Source of the DNA: Pseudomonas lactis
Lineage (GTDB): Bacteria; Pseudomonadota; Gammaproteobacteria; Pseudomonadales; Pseudomonadaceae
Direction: 5' to 3'
NCBI RefSeq assembly: GCF_001439845.1
Contig: NZ_JYLO01000020.1
Coordinates: 50,297-114,296, forward strand
DNA length: 64,000 bases
Position 1 is the first letter of the stretch; each line of letters starts with the position of its first letter. A model generated the notes under the pieces. It was not told the DNA's origin, ran no database searches, and saw only the letters and a list, made by a program, of their open reading frames with translations. The translations under genes and the position numbers were made by a program. Below are positions 51,547-59,634 of this stretch, in pieces.

Positions 51547-53409
51547 ATGCAAAGCCTCCCGTTCTCTGCGTTACGCCTGTTCGGTGTGCTGGCAGTCATG
51601 GTCTGCGCGCTGTTGACGACGCCAGCCCGTGCCGATTACACCGACCTCTCCCTGACCCACGAAAAAAACATCCAGTCCTACGTCGTGAACCCCGACGGTA
51701 GCTTTGTGCTGGATGTCGAACGGGTTATGCGGATCAATGAAGAACGCGCGATCACCTCCAACGCCCAGCGCTCTGTGGCCTACAATCGCACCCTGGAAAC
51801 TCTGGATATTGTCGAGGCCTACACTCTCAAATCCGATGGCCGCAAAGTCGTGGTAACACCAGACCGGATCAAGGAGCAGCAGGAACTGGAGTCTGCCCAG
51901 GCGCCGATGTTTCAGGACTCGCGGGTCAAAGTGGTGATCTTCCCGGAGCTGCAAGTGGGTGATCGCATGGTTCTGCGGTACCAGCGCCATCGCAATACAC
52001 CGTTGTTTGCGGGGCAGTTCGAAGACCTTTTCTCGCCGGACTTTTACCAGAATGAGCAGGTGCGCCTGAGCTACGACATGCCCGCCGAAATGAAGCTGTA
52101 CGCCGACTCACGGGGTTTCAAAGCGTCCGCGCCAGCCAACGCCAACGGGCGAACGGTGTACCGCTGGGACTTGGAGCAAACCAAGAAAAATCGCGTGGAA
52201 GATGGCTCCGTTGCCTACACCGACTACGGGCAACTGCTGGCCGTATCGACGTTCACCGACTACAAACAGTTTGCCCGGGCCTACGCCGCACGCGCACAGG
52301 TAGAAGTGACCCCGGCCATGACCCAACTGGCCAAGGAACTCACCACCAACCTCGACAACCCACGCAGCAAGGCCCTGGTGCTGAGTGACTGGGTACGCAA
52401 GAACATCCGCTATGTGGCCGTGTACGTCGGCGCCGGCGGCGTAGTACCGCATTCAGCGCAAGCGGTGCTGGATAACCGCTACGGCGACTGCAAAGACCAT
52501 GTAGCCCTGCTTGAAGCGCTGCTCAAAGCCGTCGCCATTGAAAGCTCGCCCGCCCTGATCAACGCCGGCAACGCCTACGTACTGCCCCAGGTGCCGACTC
52601 TGGGCGTGCTCAACCATGTGATCACTTATGTACCCAGCCTCGATCTGTACCTGGACTCCACCGCGACCCCCATCGCCGCTGGCTACCTGCCTCTGCCCGA
52701 ACTCGGCAAACCGGTATTGCTGACACAGACCGGTGAGCGTAAGCAGACACCGTCCCGCCAGCCTAGCAAAGTGGACACAACCATGGCGTTCAAGGTCAAC
52801 ACCAAAGGCGCTGCAGACTTTACCAATGACTCCACCATCGACGGTTGGGGCGCGGAGCTTAACCGCTTCATGCTCAAGGCCATGCAGCCAGCCGACCGTA
52901 ATCAGTTGGTGCAACAGGTCCTGAGCATGTTTGGGCAATCCGGTAGCGGCGTGATCGAAACTGACGCTTTGGACAGTACTGCCAATACCTTCAAGTTCAC
53001 CCTCAAAGGCCACACCAGCAATCTGGTCAACCTGCCTGGCCCGACCGGGGTGCCTACCCTCTCCAGCTTGGCCGGCGGTATTGGCCAGAGCGTGTTTTCC
53101 TTGATGGCCGAAAAGGAACGTACTCAGAACTTCTCCTGCCTTTCGAGTGAAATCTCAGAAGTTGCGCGCCTGGAGTTCCCCGCCAAGGTGAAGATCCTCG
53201 CGGTGCCCAAGGCAGTGTCGGTGAAACACGCAGGCTTCGACTATCGCTCTACCTATGTGAAGAAGGCCAATACGGTGCTGATCACCCGTCAGTATGTGTT
53301 TAGCAAGCCAGAGATTCTCTGCACCCCGGAAGATTTCGCGGCCATGCAACCGGCGATTGAAGACATGGTCAACGATTTGAAAAGCCAGGTCATTGTGCAA
53401 ACGTTGTAA
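51547..53409 (+). CDS. Exported DUF3857 / transglutaminase-like protein
   Basis: A 620-residue periplasmic protein: signal peptide (residues 1-29, ending PARA), an N-terminal DUF3857 domain (about 40-230) and a transglutaminase-like domain (about 250-400). The putative Cys-His-Asp triad is in NRYGDCKDHVALLEALL, LNHVITYVP and LYLDSTATP. The C-terminal third is a beta-rich DUF3858-like region. AGAAGGA precedes the ATG. It may cleave or crosslink cell-wall peptides, but its substrate is unknown. Confidence 0.87.
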   Translation: MQSLPFSALRLFGVLAVMVCALLTTPARADYTDLSLTHEKNIQSYVVNPDGSFVLDVERVMRINEERAITSNAQRSVAYNRTLETLDIVEAYTLKSDGRKVVVTPDRIKEQQELESAQAPMFQDSRVKVVIFPELQVGDRMVLRYQRHRNTPLFAGQFEDLFSPDFYQNEQVRLSYDMPAEMKLYADSRGFKASAPANANGRTVYRWDLEQTKKNRVEDGSVAYTDYGQLLAVSTFTDYKQFARAYAARAQVEVTPAMTQLAKELTTNLDNPRSKALVLSDWVRKNIRYVAVYVGAGGVVPHSAQAVLDNRYGDCKDHVALLEALLKAVAIESSPALINAGNAYVLPQVPTLGVLNHVITYVPSLDLYLDSTATPIAAGYLPLPELGKPVLLTQTGERKQTPSRQPSKVDTTMAFKVNTKGAADFTNDSTIDGWGAELNRFMLKAMQPADRNQLVQQVLSMFGQSGSGVIETDALDSTANTFKFTLKGHTSNLVNLPGPTGVPTLSSLAGGIGQSVFSLMAEKERTQNFSCLSSEISEVARLEFPAKVKILAVPKAVSVKHAGFDYRSTYVKKANTVLITRQYVFSKPEILCTPEDFAAMQPAIEDMVNDLKSQVIVQTL

Positions 53410-53872
53410 AGTCCTCGCCGTGCTTGCGTGTCAGTGACTCACTGGCGCGCGGGAGTCGTGGGCTGCGATGCTGAGACGCGGGTATAAAAAATCGTTACCG
53501 CTGTCGCAATAACGTCAAATATTTTTAAACGTCTGTCAACTCACATGAGCGCACGGGCCTTTCTACGATTTTTACGCTACTCCCTTGAGTTTGAAATCCC
53601 TTCGTTAGCCGAAAGTCAGACCAAGCCCAGACGACTCAACAAGCAAATATCGACGTAAACTTTCAAAAATAATATAAAATATCCAGCAATAGAATCACGC
53701 ATCCATTGGTCTTATTCTTATATAGCAGTATGCAAAGGCACCTCTTAATCACCCTACACATGTAGGGGTACTAGAATACGCTGCGGAGCGTTACTCTATT
53801 ACGCGATACAGCTGCGAAGCACTTTTTGATCGCTGTTGTTTAGGGTGAAAACTGGTATAGGATGATGACCTA
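53410..53872. other. AT-rich intergenic region before the bacteriocin precursor
   Basis: The region is much richer in A+T than the genes to its left, and marks the edge of the island. It contains the palindrome at 53752-53767 and several short hairpins such as ACGCTGCGGAGCGT (53777-53790). No coding sequence was seen. The promoter of the precursor gene should be here, but I cannot fix the -10 and -35 boxes with confidence. Confidence 0.5.
53752..53767. promoter_or_regulatory. Palindrome CCCTAC-ACAT-GTAGGG upstream of the precursor gene
   Basis: A perfect 6-base inverted repeat with a 4-base centre, 105 bases before the precursor start. It could be the binding site of the small LuxR-type protein encoded at 63257, or of another dimeric regulator. 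No Fur box was found here. Confidence 0.4.
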
Positions 53873-54151
53873 ATGAGAAAGCTTACGGACGATGAAATTC
53901 AAACAATTGCTGGAGGGGTACATCCAGCAGTCGTTGTTATAGGCGGTGCTATTGGAGGCGGTACGAGTGCATATCTGAGCGGCGGAAGTCCAGGACAAAT
54001 CGCCGGAGCGGCCGTTATGGGAGGAGTATCTGCGGGGTACAGTGCTGTTGCTTCGGTCGCAACAGGGGTGGGTAAAGGGGTATACTATGCATATTCCGTT
54101 GCAACGGCCAGCGCAACTGGGCTTTTCACTCGAAACATCTCAAGTTCTTGA
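53873..54151 (+). CDS. Class II microcin-like bacteriocin precursor with double-glycine leader
   Basis: A 92-residue precursor. The leader MRKLTDDEIQTIAGG (residues 1-15) is a typical double-glycine leader of the ColV/microcin type, cut after GG by a C39 peptidase. The predicted mature peptide has 77 residues, is rich in Gly, Ala, Val and Ser (16 Gly), and is amphipathic or membrane-active in style (VVVIGGAIGGGTSAYLSGG). It contains one Lys (residue 68, in VGKGV) and ends RNISSS. A serine-rich C terminus is the siderophore attachment site in class IIb microcins. The neighbours encode modification and type I export proteins. Confidence 0.85.
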   Translation: MRKLTDDEIQTIAGGVHPAVVVIGGAIGGGTSAYLSGGSPGQIAGAAVMGGVSAGYSAVASVATGVGKGVYYAYSVATASATGLFTRNISSS

Positions 54152-54229
54152 GGTATCGTGTTTCACATAAGAAATGTGGTGTATCTCACGATCCCAAGTT
54201 TCTAGGCCCCAGCGAACCATTAAAAATGG

Positions 54230-54249
54230 ACACCCAGAAGCTTGGGTGT
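54230..54249. terminator. Hairpin between precursor and immunity genes
   Basis: ACACCCA-GAAGCT-TGGGTGT forms a 7-base stem. It is followed by only a few T residues, so it may attenuate transcription and let the precursor be made in excess over the downstream gene. Confidence 0.4.
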
Positions 54250-54297
54250 TCTGCTATCAAAAGTAACAGAGCGCCCATGTATTGAGGAATTATATTT

Positions 54298-54591
54298 ATG
54301 ACTTTTGACGCGTTTGGGGTATTGAATGGTTTTTGGGGACTTCTATGCGTATCTGTAATACTACCTGCATTAGTTGCGCGCAAGCATCTAGTAATTGTCA
54401 CTGTGGGCGCACTAATCCTCATAGCGAATACGATATTTTTGCATTTCAATCAAAAAATGCTGCTTATCGAAGCTGTTCTTAGAAGCGGTGCGGTGGCATT
54501 GGTCAATATTCTAATCGCTTACCTGATAGCACATTTTTTTCACCATAAGCGGTCCGTATTGGACTTATTTCGCCGCATCAACCGCCCTTGA
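54298..54591 (+). CDS. Small membrane protein, probable bacteriocin immunity protein
   Basis: A 97-residue protein with three predicted membrane helices (about residues 8-26, 32-50 and 63-82) and a basic C-terminal tail (HHKRSVLDLFRRINR). The ATG has TGAGGAA nine bases upstream. It has no recognisable family, but class II microcin immunity proteins are small membrane proteins encoded next to the precursor, and this is the only gene of that type here. Immunity is inferred from position. Confidence 0.6.
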   Translation: MTFDAFGVLNGFWGLLCVSVILPALVARKHLVIVTVGALILIANTIFLHFNQKMLLIEAVLRSGAVALVNILIAYLIAHFFHHKRSVLDLFRRINRP

Positions 54592-54846
54592 AAGCTCCCT
54601 CCACCCTTTAATACTTTGACCATACTTTAACCCAAACCAAAAAACTTACAGCATACGTTAATCGTAAAATACTCGCTGCCGCCAGTCACTAAATTGCTTA
54701 TAATTGCATTTTTTATTTATGCTACCGTCAGGGAGTCTTTGAAAAAATTACCGCCACCTTAACATCTCATTGATGAGCCGGTTTACTCCTCTGAGAAAAC
54801 ACCAAAAATTTTCAATGTATAAATCAAGCACGCGCACAACAGCAAG

Positions 54847-55308
54847 CTAGACAGTACAACTGACGACTTTTCGAACCGAGTAGTCGCCCGCCCTCCGAGC
54901 CCAATGAACGCTACTTATACTCTGCGATATAAATTTACCTCTAAGTTCTGGCATAGCTAATACCGCGCCCCCAAATGGAAAGCAACAATCTATTATCCAC
55001 GTTCTATTTCCCTCATCCCACTCACATTCGTGAAGTAAAAAATTCGGATCGTTCAATAGGCGATCTTCAGCGTCGGCAGCTAGGTTCGCCCAAGTCACAT
55101 AACCAATTGGATTATCAAAGGCATCAAAGAAAAGCATTATTTGCTTGTGCTGAATGGCTGGCATCAGCCACGCCCTGAGATCGATCAACCTGAACAAGCA
55201 ATATTCTGGACATTGCATCGCAATCCAAAACGCAAAACCTAATGTCTTTGCCTGTTCGTCGATGCTGCTTTTTTTGCACTCGTTGAATATTTTATATTTT
55301 TTACTCAT
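54847..55308 (-). CDS. HlyC/MchD-like acyltransferase homologue
   Basis: A 153-residue protein related to toxin-activating acyltransferases. It has LGFAFWIAM, LMPAIQHKQIMLFFDAFDNP, YVTWANLAADAEDRLLNDPN and NRTWIIDCCFPFGG, which align with HlyC of E. coli. The Asp of WIID (residue 107) matches the catalytic Asp of HlyC. The catalytic His aligns with Glu35 in CPEYC, so true lysine acylation is doubtful. The related MchD/MceI proteins help attach a siderophore to the C-terminal Ser of class IIb microcins. It overlaps the previous gene by eight bases and is the last gene of the operon. Confidence 0.8.
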   Translation of the reverse strand: MSKKYKIFNECKKSSIDEQAKTLGFAFWIAMQCPEYCLFRLIDLRAWLMPAIQHKQIMLFFDAFDNPIGYVTWANLAADAEDRLLNDPNFLLHECEWDEGNRTWIIDCCFPFGGAVLAMPELRGKFISQSISSVHWARRAGDYSVRKVVSCTV

Positions 55309-57028
55309 AAAAAACCTCAATCACGTCATCGTAAAAGGGAGCCGCGGATCTCACCAAACTTACTGCCGCGCTAATTTCTGAAAATGTACCTGTCATTACA
55401 ACCTCTCGCCCGGCAACACTAGTAACAAAGCAATCATTCGATGCATCATAAAAAATCATTGCTGCCCCGCTCTTCCAGAACAAAGTACGAACGCCCGCAT
55501 AATGCTTATACGCTAAACATGCAGAGTCAATCGCCTCTTGAAACAGCTTATCAACTCCAAACTCCCCATCCTCAAGCTCTGCCGCTTTACGCGCTTTGGG
55601 GATTTCGCTCTGCAAACTAAACAGTACTGAACCGCATCTATTCAGCCGAGTAACATTAATACTCACAAGTTTACAAAGTCCGCTATAAGTTCCTCCTACA
55701 CCTTCAAAATTACGTAGAACCAGATCAAATAGTGCGTCATACGCATATATTAGTCCCCTCAAGAATTCCTGGTCCTTGGAAAACCAACAAAAGCTCTCTT
55801 TTGTTTGATAGATTTTTTGCCGAAGAAGCTGCTTATAAAGCTTAGCAATCCAGTGCTCGTAACCTGTCCACCCCCCCCTCGCTGTAATTGGCGCTACAGT
55901 GTGCCGATCATCCCTAAGAACCTTATATATAAAATCAGAATACCTTAAAAAACACATATCATCAGATAAAGCGCCTAGTATTTCCAAAGGAAACCCTGCC
56001 TGAGCCGCGTTATATAGCGACAAGCTTTTATTATACTCAAGATTGAAAACTGTAATCGCCAACTCCGCTAATTCATTTGACTCCTCAACTTTCATCACTT
56101 CATACTTGCACAAATAAAAACACATATCGCGAACACTACCAATTGCCGGCTCATACTCCGTCAAATATTGTTTGACATCGAATCCTTCCCACCAGATCTT
56201 ATCTGAAAATACTGACGCGCCCGCCAAGTCCATCCACCCCCCCTCTAAAGTTATATTTGACGCACTAATACTCTGATGAAATATTCGTTTTGCTCTCGCC
56301 GCTGCAAACTGTTTGGCATAACGCGTTACCAATTCAACCATTCCTAAAGTAATCCGTACATTTAAATCCTGAAATTCGACTTTATGATTGTTTTTCGGAA
56401 GAAAATCAACAAGCTTTTTTACTGCCTTTTTTACACGCTTAGCGTCCTCACTAAGCGAACCAATCTTCATCTCTTTAAAGTAAACTGCACGAATAAAGTG
56501 AGCGGGTCTTACGGCGGGCAAACGTACCAACAGGCCCCGAGCATGTTTCTTGTCTGGCTCTTCAAAATCATATTCCAGATCTATAACGGCAACAGTCCTC
56601 ACTGCTCCGTAGGGAAGCGCAATGTTTATGACCTCAGCCCAAATGGCCTCATAAATAGCCACATCCAATGATAAAAGGCCATTTGCATGTGAGTTTCCAT
56701 ACGTATCCCGAGGCCTGTCTCCGACCAGTTGATTAGGCCCCAAGCCTTTTAATTGAAATACCCCATCGAAACCACAGCGTCCTCCGCCACCATTGGTGGA
56801 AATCCCATCACCGCCATATCGCTCTGCAAAAAAAACCTTTCTATCCAGAAAATTGTCCGACTCGAGAGCCGTATCAATGGTTATATAATTATATTTCGAC
56901 ATTAACTCCGAAGCACTCAAGGTAACCCCAAGGTCTTTGTTGTAATAGATAACCTTTCCTCTATTGGCCTTTACGGTTTCAAAGGGGACAAACACTTCCG
57001 GCAAATCGCTCAGTGTTAATTTAGACAT
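55301..57028 (-). CDS. SelO-like (pseudokinase/AMPylase fold) protein, MchC/MceJ position
   Basis: A 575-residue protein I cannot assign to a named family with certainty. The N-terminal half resembles SelO/YdiU: VFQLKGLGP (Lys94) matches the HLKGAG segment, SLDVAIYEAIWAEVINIALP matches the RSTIRESLASEAMHYLGIP helix, LLVRLP (Arg169) matches LMRVAP, and HQSISASNITLEGGWMD has Asn258 and Asp267 at the spacing of the SelO metal ligands. The SelO catalytic Asp before the Asn is Ser here. SelO transfers AMP to proteins. In class IIb microcin loci the equivalent place holds MchC/MceJ, which works with MchD/MceI in an ATP-dependent conjugation. Lower GC than flanking genes. Confidence 0.7.
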   Translation of the reverse strand: MSKLTLSDLPEVFVPFETVKANRGKVIYYNKDLGVTLSASELMSKYNYITIDTALESDNFLDRKVFFAERYGGDGISTNGGGGRCGFDGVFQLKGLGPNQLVGDRPRDTYGNSHANGLLSLDVAIYEAIWAEVINIALPYGAVRTVAVIDLEYDFEEPDKKHARGLLVRLPAVRPAHFIRAVYFKEMKIGSLSEDAKRVKKAVKKLVDFLPKNNHKVEFQDLNVRITLGMVELVTRYAKQFAAARAKRIFHQSISASNITLEGGWMDLAGASVFSDKIWWEGFDVKQYLTEYEPAIGSVRDMCFYLCKYEVMKVEESNELAELAITVFNLEYNKSLSLYNAAQAGFPLEILGALSDDMCFLRYSDFIYKVLRDDRHTVAPITARGGWTGYEHWIAKLYKQLLRQKIYQTKESFCWFSKDQEFLRGLIYAYDALFDLVLRNFEGVGGTYSGLCKLVSINVTRLNRCGSVLFSLQSEIPKARKAAELEDGEFGVDKLFQEAIDSACLAYKHYAGVRTLFWKSGAAMIFYDASNDCFVTSVAGREVVMTGTFSEISAAVSLVRSAAPFYDDVIEVFYE

Positions 57029-57037
57029 GTTATCGCC

Positions 57038-58147
57038 TTAATTAGAAAGTCTTATGAGGTCACGATAGCTCGTTGAAATTTTAACCTGCTGCGCCAACGC
57101 CTCATCAAAAGATATCATTCGGTCAGTAGTTGCTTTCCACTCCGCTATGTCCTGGTAGGCATTAATAAACCAACTTAAATTTTCACAGAGGTTTCCGAAT
57201 GCCGAATTAATCTGCATCACATCGCCAAACTTGATAGCGCCAGAAAAAAACCTCGGCACTGCCAGCAAACTACTAAACAGCAATGAGAGCTGACCATAAC
57301 TTTCTGTAAACAACGAAAGGCGCACTTTCACCCGGACGGTACGGCGCATATTAGCGAGACTAATATCAAGCTTGTTGCTAAGATTAGCCTTTTCAGAACT
57401 TCGCATTGCTTTACCATACCCTTTTTTATTTCGATCACGAAACCGCACCAAACAATAACGTAAATCTGCTTCTGACTTTTGCTGATGATTGTTCAGGGAC
57501 ACAAGTTTGAATCCGATTTTCTGACTGATATACATGCCCAGCACAGCATATATAATCGCCACCCAAAACATATAGGCAGGAACCGTCACCCCCCACAGTG
57601 ACGCACTACCCGAAATGGCGATGAGCACCACACTGAATGACACCACACTCGCCAGCGTATAAAGAAGCCCGCAAGCAAGATAGACGGTTGAATAAGTAAA
57701 CTTATTGATATCCTCAGCGATACGCTGATCTGGATTGTCAACGTGACGTTCAACCTGATCCGGCTGCGGCGACTGAAGTATCCATTCAGAAAGATAATAA
57801 TTAGTCAGCCACCGACGCCACTTAAGTGCAAATATATCTACCAAATAGGTGGTCAGCACTGAGCGTGCTACCGAGAAACAAACAACTCCAAGAAAAACCG
57901 ATATCAATGTATAGAACCGGTGAGCATTCAGTTCTTGAATGGCATTGTAGAAGTGCTTATACCACTCATTGAGCGCTAATGCAGTTGCAACCCCCAACAG
58001 AGAGAGCGTTACCAAGGCAATGAGTGCGCACCACGCAAAAAATTTTTCTTCCGACCTCCAATACAATGATAGTAAAAGTGACGTATTCCGCAGAAAGCTA
58101 TTCCGGTTAAATCTCGACGCAACTGCACATTCTGCTTCCGTATTCAT
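57038..58147 (-). CDS. SbmA/BacA-like membrane protein without ATPase domain
   Basis: A 369-residue protein with six to seven membrane helices. It has the SbmA/BacA marks LKWRRWLTNYYLSEWI, DNPDQRIAEDI and the C-terminal FGDVMQINSAFGNL, and it ends where ABC half-transporters of the YddA group would begin their ATPase domain. The start is ATG at 58147 or 58150, preceded by GAGAAG. SbmA imports microcins such as B17 and J25. Here it could provide immunity, recycling or transport of a precursor. It is 9 bases upstream of the SelO-like gene. Confidence 0.8.
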   Translation of the reverse strand: MNTEAECAVASRFNRNSFLRNTSLLLSLYWRSEEKFFAWCALIALVTLSLLGVATALALNEWYKHFYNAIQELNAHRFYTLISVFLGVVCFSVARSVLTTYLVDIFALKWRRWLTNYYLSEWILQSPQPDQVERHVDNPDQRIAEDINKFTYSTVYLACGLLYTLASVVSFSVVLIAISGSASLWGVTVPAYMFWVAIIYAVLGMYISQKIGFKLVSLNNHQQKSEADLRYCLVRFRDRNKKGYGKAMRSSEKANLSNKLDISLANMRRTVRVKVRLSLFTESYGQLSLLFSSLLAVPRFFSGAIKFGDVMQINSAFGNLCENLSWFINAYQDIAEWKATTDRMISFDEALAQQVKISTSYRDLIRLSN

Positions 58148-58215
58148 CATGGCTTCTCGGCTTTTTACATTTATATTTTTAGTTATAGTTTTTGGTTTAT
58201 TTAAAACACAAGCGA

Positions 58216-59634
58216 CTATAGCGCCCAGAACCCCAGGCGCCCCAAGCTCGCCGCTAATTTCAAGCGTGCCATTTGCCAACTATTCAGTGCATTAATGTGC
58301 TGCTGCTCTGCGGTCGCATACGCAGTCAATGCATTGAGTAATTCGATCATGCTGCCAACACCGGATTGGTATCGGCCTTGCACTACCTCCAGTGCCTGGT
58401 TGGATTGATCCACCCAGTCAGCCGTTCTTTCCAAAGATCGCGTTTCAGTGATCAGTGCCTGATAGTTACCCCAAAGGTCTATCGAAATGCGCTGCTCCAC
58501 ATCACTCACTTCGGCCTCCCTCGCCTCCAGTCGTGCTTGAGCGCTTCTTACTTGATAAGTGCGCTCGAATCCTTCAAACAAAGGAATATTCAGCTGCAGG
58601 CCGACACTGTTGTCCCGCGTTCGACTATCGCCGTTGAACGCCATTGATTGGTTAAGCTGCACATCTGAGGCACTGGCAATAAATGACAATGTAGGCCGAC
58701 CTTGCGCCTTACTCTCGTCGATGGCGGCCTTTGCCGCATTCAACTGAGCCTTGGCAGCAATGAGCGAGGGATGATCCTGCTTGGCTTGTTCAAGTAGCTC
58801 ATTAATGCCTTTGACAAAGTGCGTATCCGGGCGCTGAGTCAGGCTTCCTGCTAGCTCCAGCGGTGTTTGTGGCGCCAGTCCCATGCGCAGGGCAATAAGC
58901 CCCTTGGCATTGACTAAAGCACCATTGCTGCGCACTTCATTGAGTGCCGCTTGGGAGTACGCTGCCTGGGCTTGGAGGCGGTCCGAAAGTGCAGCAGCGC
59001 CTGCGTCATGTTTGGCACTGGCTGCCTTAAGGTTTTCGGCTGCAAGGGCCGCCACCTGAGCAGCAGCTATCTGACTGTTTTGTGCGGCCAGCGTGTCGTA
59101 ATACAACTGCGCAGCCAGTATGAAGGTTTGCTGCAATTGCTCATCTTGATTGGCGTTCGCCGCAATCAACAATTGACGAGCATTACGCAATGCTGCATCG
59201 CGCCGACCAAAATCAAACAGCACCCAACTCAAGGCCAATCGATGATCCACTTGGCTTTTATGACCACGGTTGGAGTATTCCTCACGCTGGTCATAATTCG
59301 TGTCGTTGCGACCCGTGGTGATACCCGAACTTGCGTTGAGCCTGGGGAGATACGCCGCCTGCCGCCCCCCGACATCAGCGGCCATGGCCCTGGCAGTTGC
59401 CCAGTTCAGCCGTGCTTGGGGGTCGTGACAGAGCACGCGCTCTATCATGTTCTCCAATGTTAAACGCGCCGGTAGCGGGCTGCTCTCGCACGCTCCTGGA
59501 ACCCTGTCGATGGGCTGAGTGGCGGTATGCGCAACCGTGCGCTCAGTCATGAACACATCCAGACCTGCTGCTGCTTCCCACTGAGAGCCAGCACAAAGAC
59601 CAGCCACTATTGCTGCTGTACGTGCCGCCCTCAT
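58216..59634 (-). CDS. TolC family outer membrane factor
   Basis: A 472-residue outer-membrane channel protein with a signal peptide. The two TolC repeats are visible: LTLENMIERVLCHDPQARL with LALSWVLFDFGRR, and the second half with GLQLNIPLFEGFERTYQVR. It ends in the FSLGRLG-like AASLGRLGFWAL. It completes the type I secretion channel. Its ATG overlaps the stop of the ABC transporter gene by one base (TGATG). Confidence 0.9.
   Translation of the reverse strand: MRAARTAAIVAGLCAGSQWEAAAGLDVFMTERTVAHTATQPIDRVPGACESSPLPARLTLENMIERVLCHDPQARLNWATARAMAADVGGRQAAYLPRLNASSGITTGRNDTNYDQREEYSNRGHKSQVDHRLALSWVLFDFGRRDAALRNARQLLIAANANQDEQLQQTFILAAQLYYDTLAAQNSQIAAAQVAALAAENLKAASAKHDAGAAALSDRLQAQAAYSQAALNEVRSNGALVNAKGLIALRMGLAPQTPLELAGSLTQRPDTHFVKGINELLEQAKQDHPSLIAAKAQLNAAKAAIDESKAQGRPTLSFIASASDVQLNQSMAFNGDSRTRDNSVGLQLNIPLFEGFERTYQVRSAQARLEAREAEVSDVEQRISIDLWGNYQALITETRSLERTADWVDQSNQALEVVQGRYQSGVGSMIELLNALTAYATAEQQHINALNSWQMARLKLAASLGRLGFWAL

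Noticed and set aside
53873..54151. Lasso peptide or lanthipeptide precursor
   Set aside because: No lasso cyclase/protease or Lan enzyme nearby, and the leader is a clear double-glycine type with a C39 exporter.
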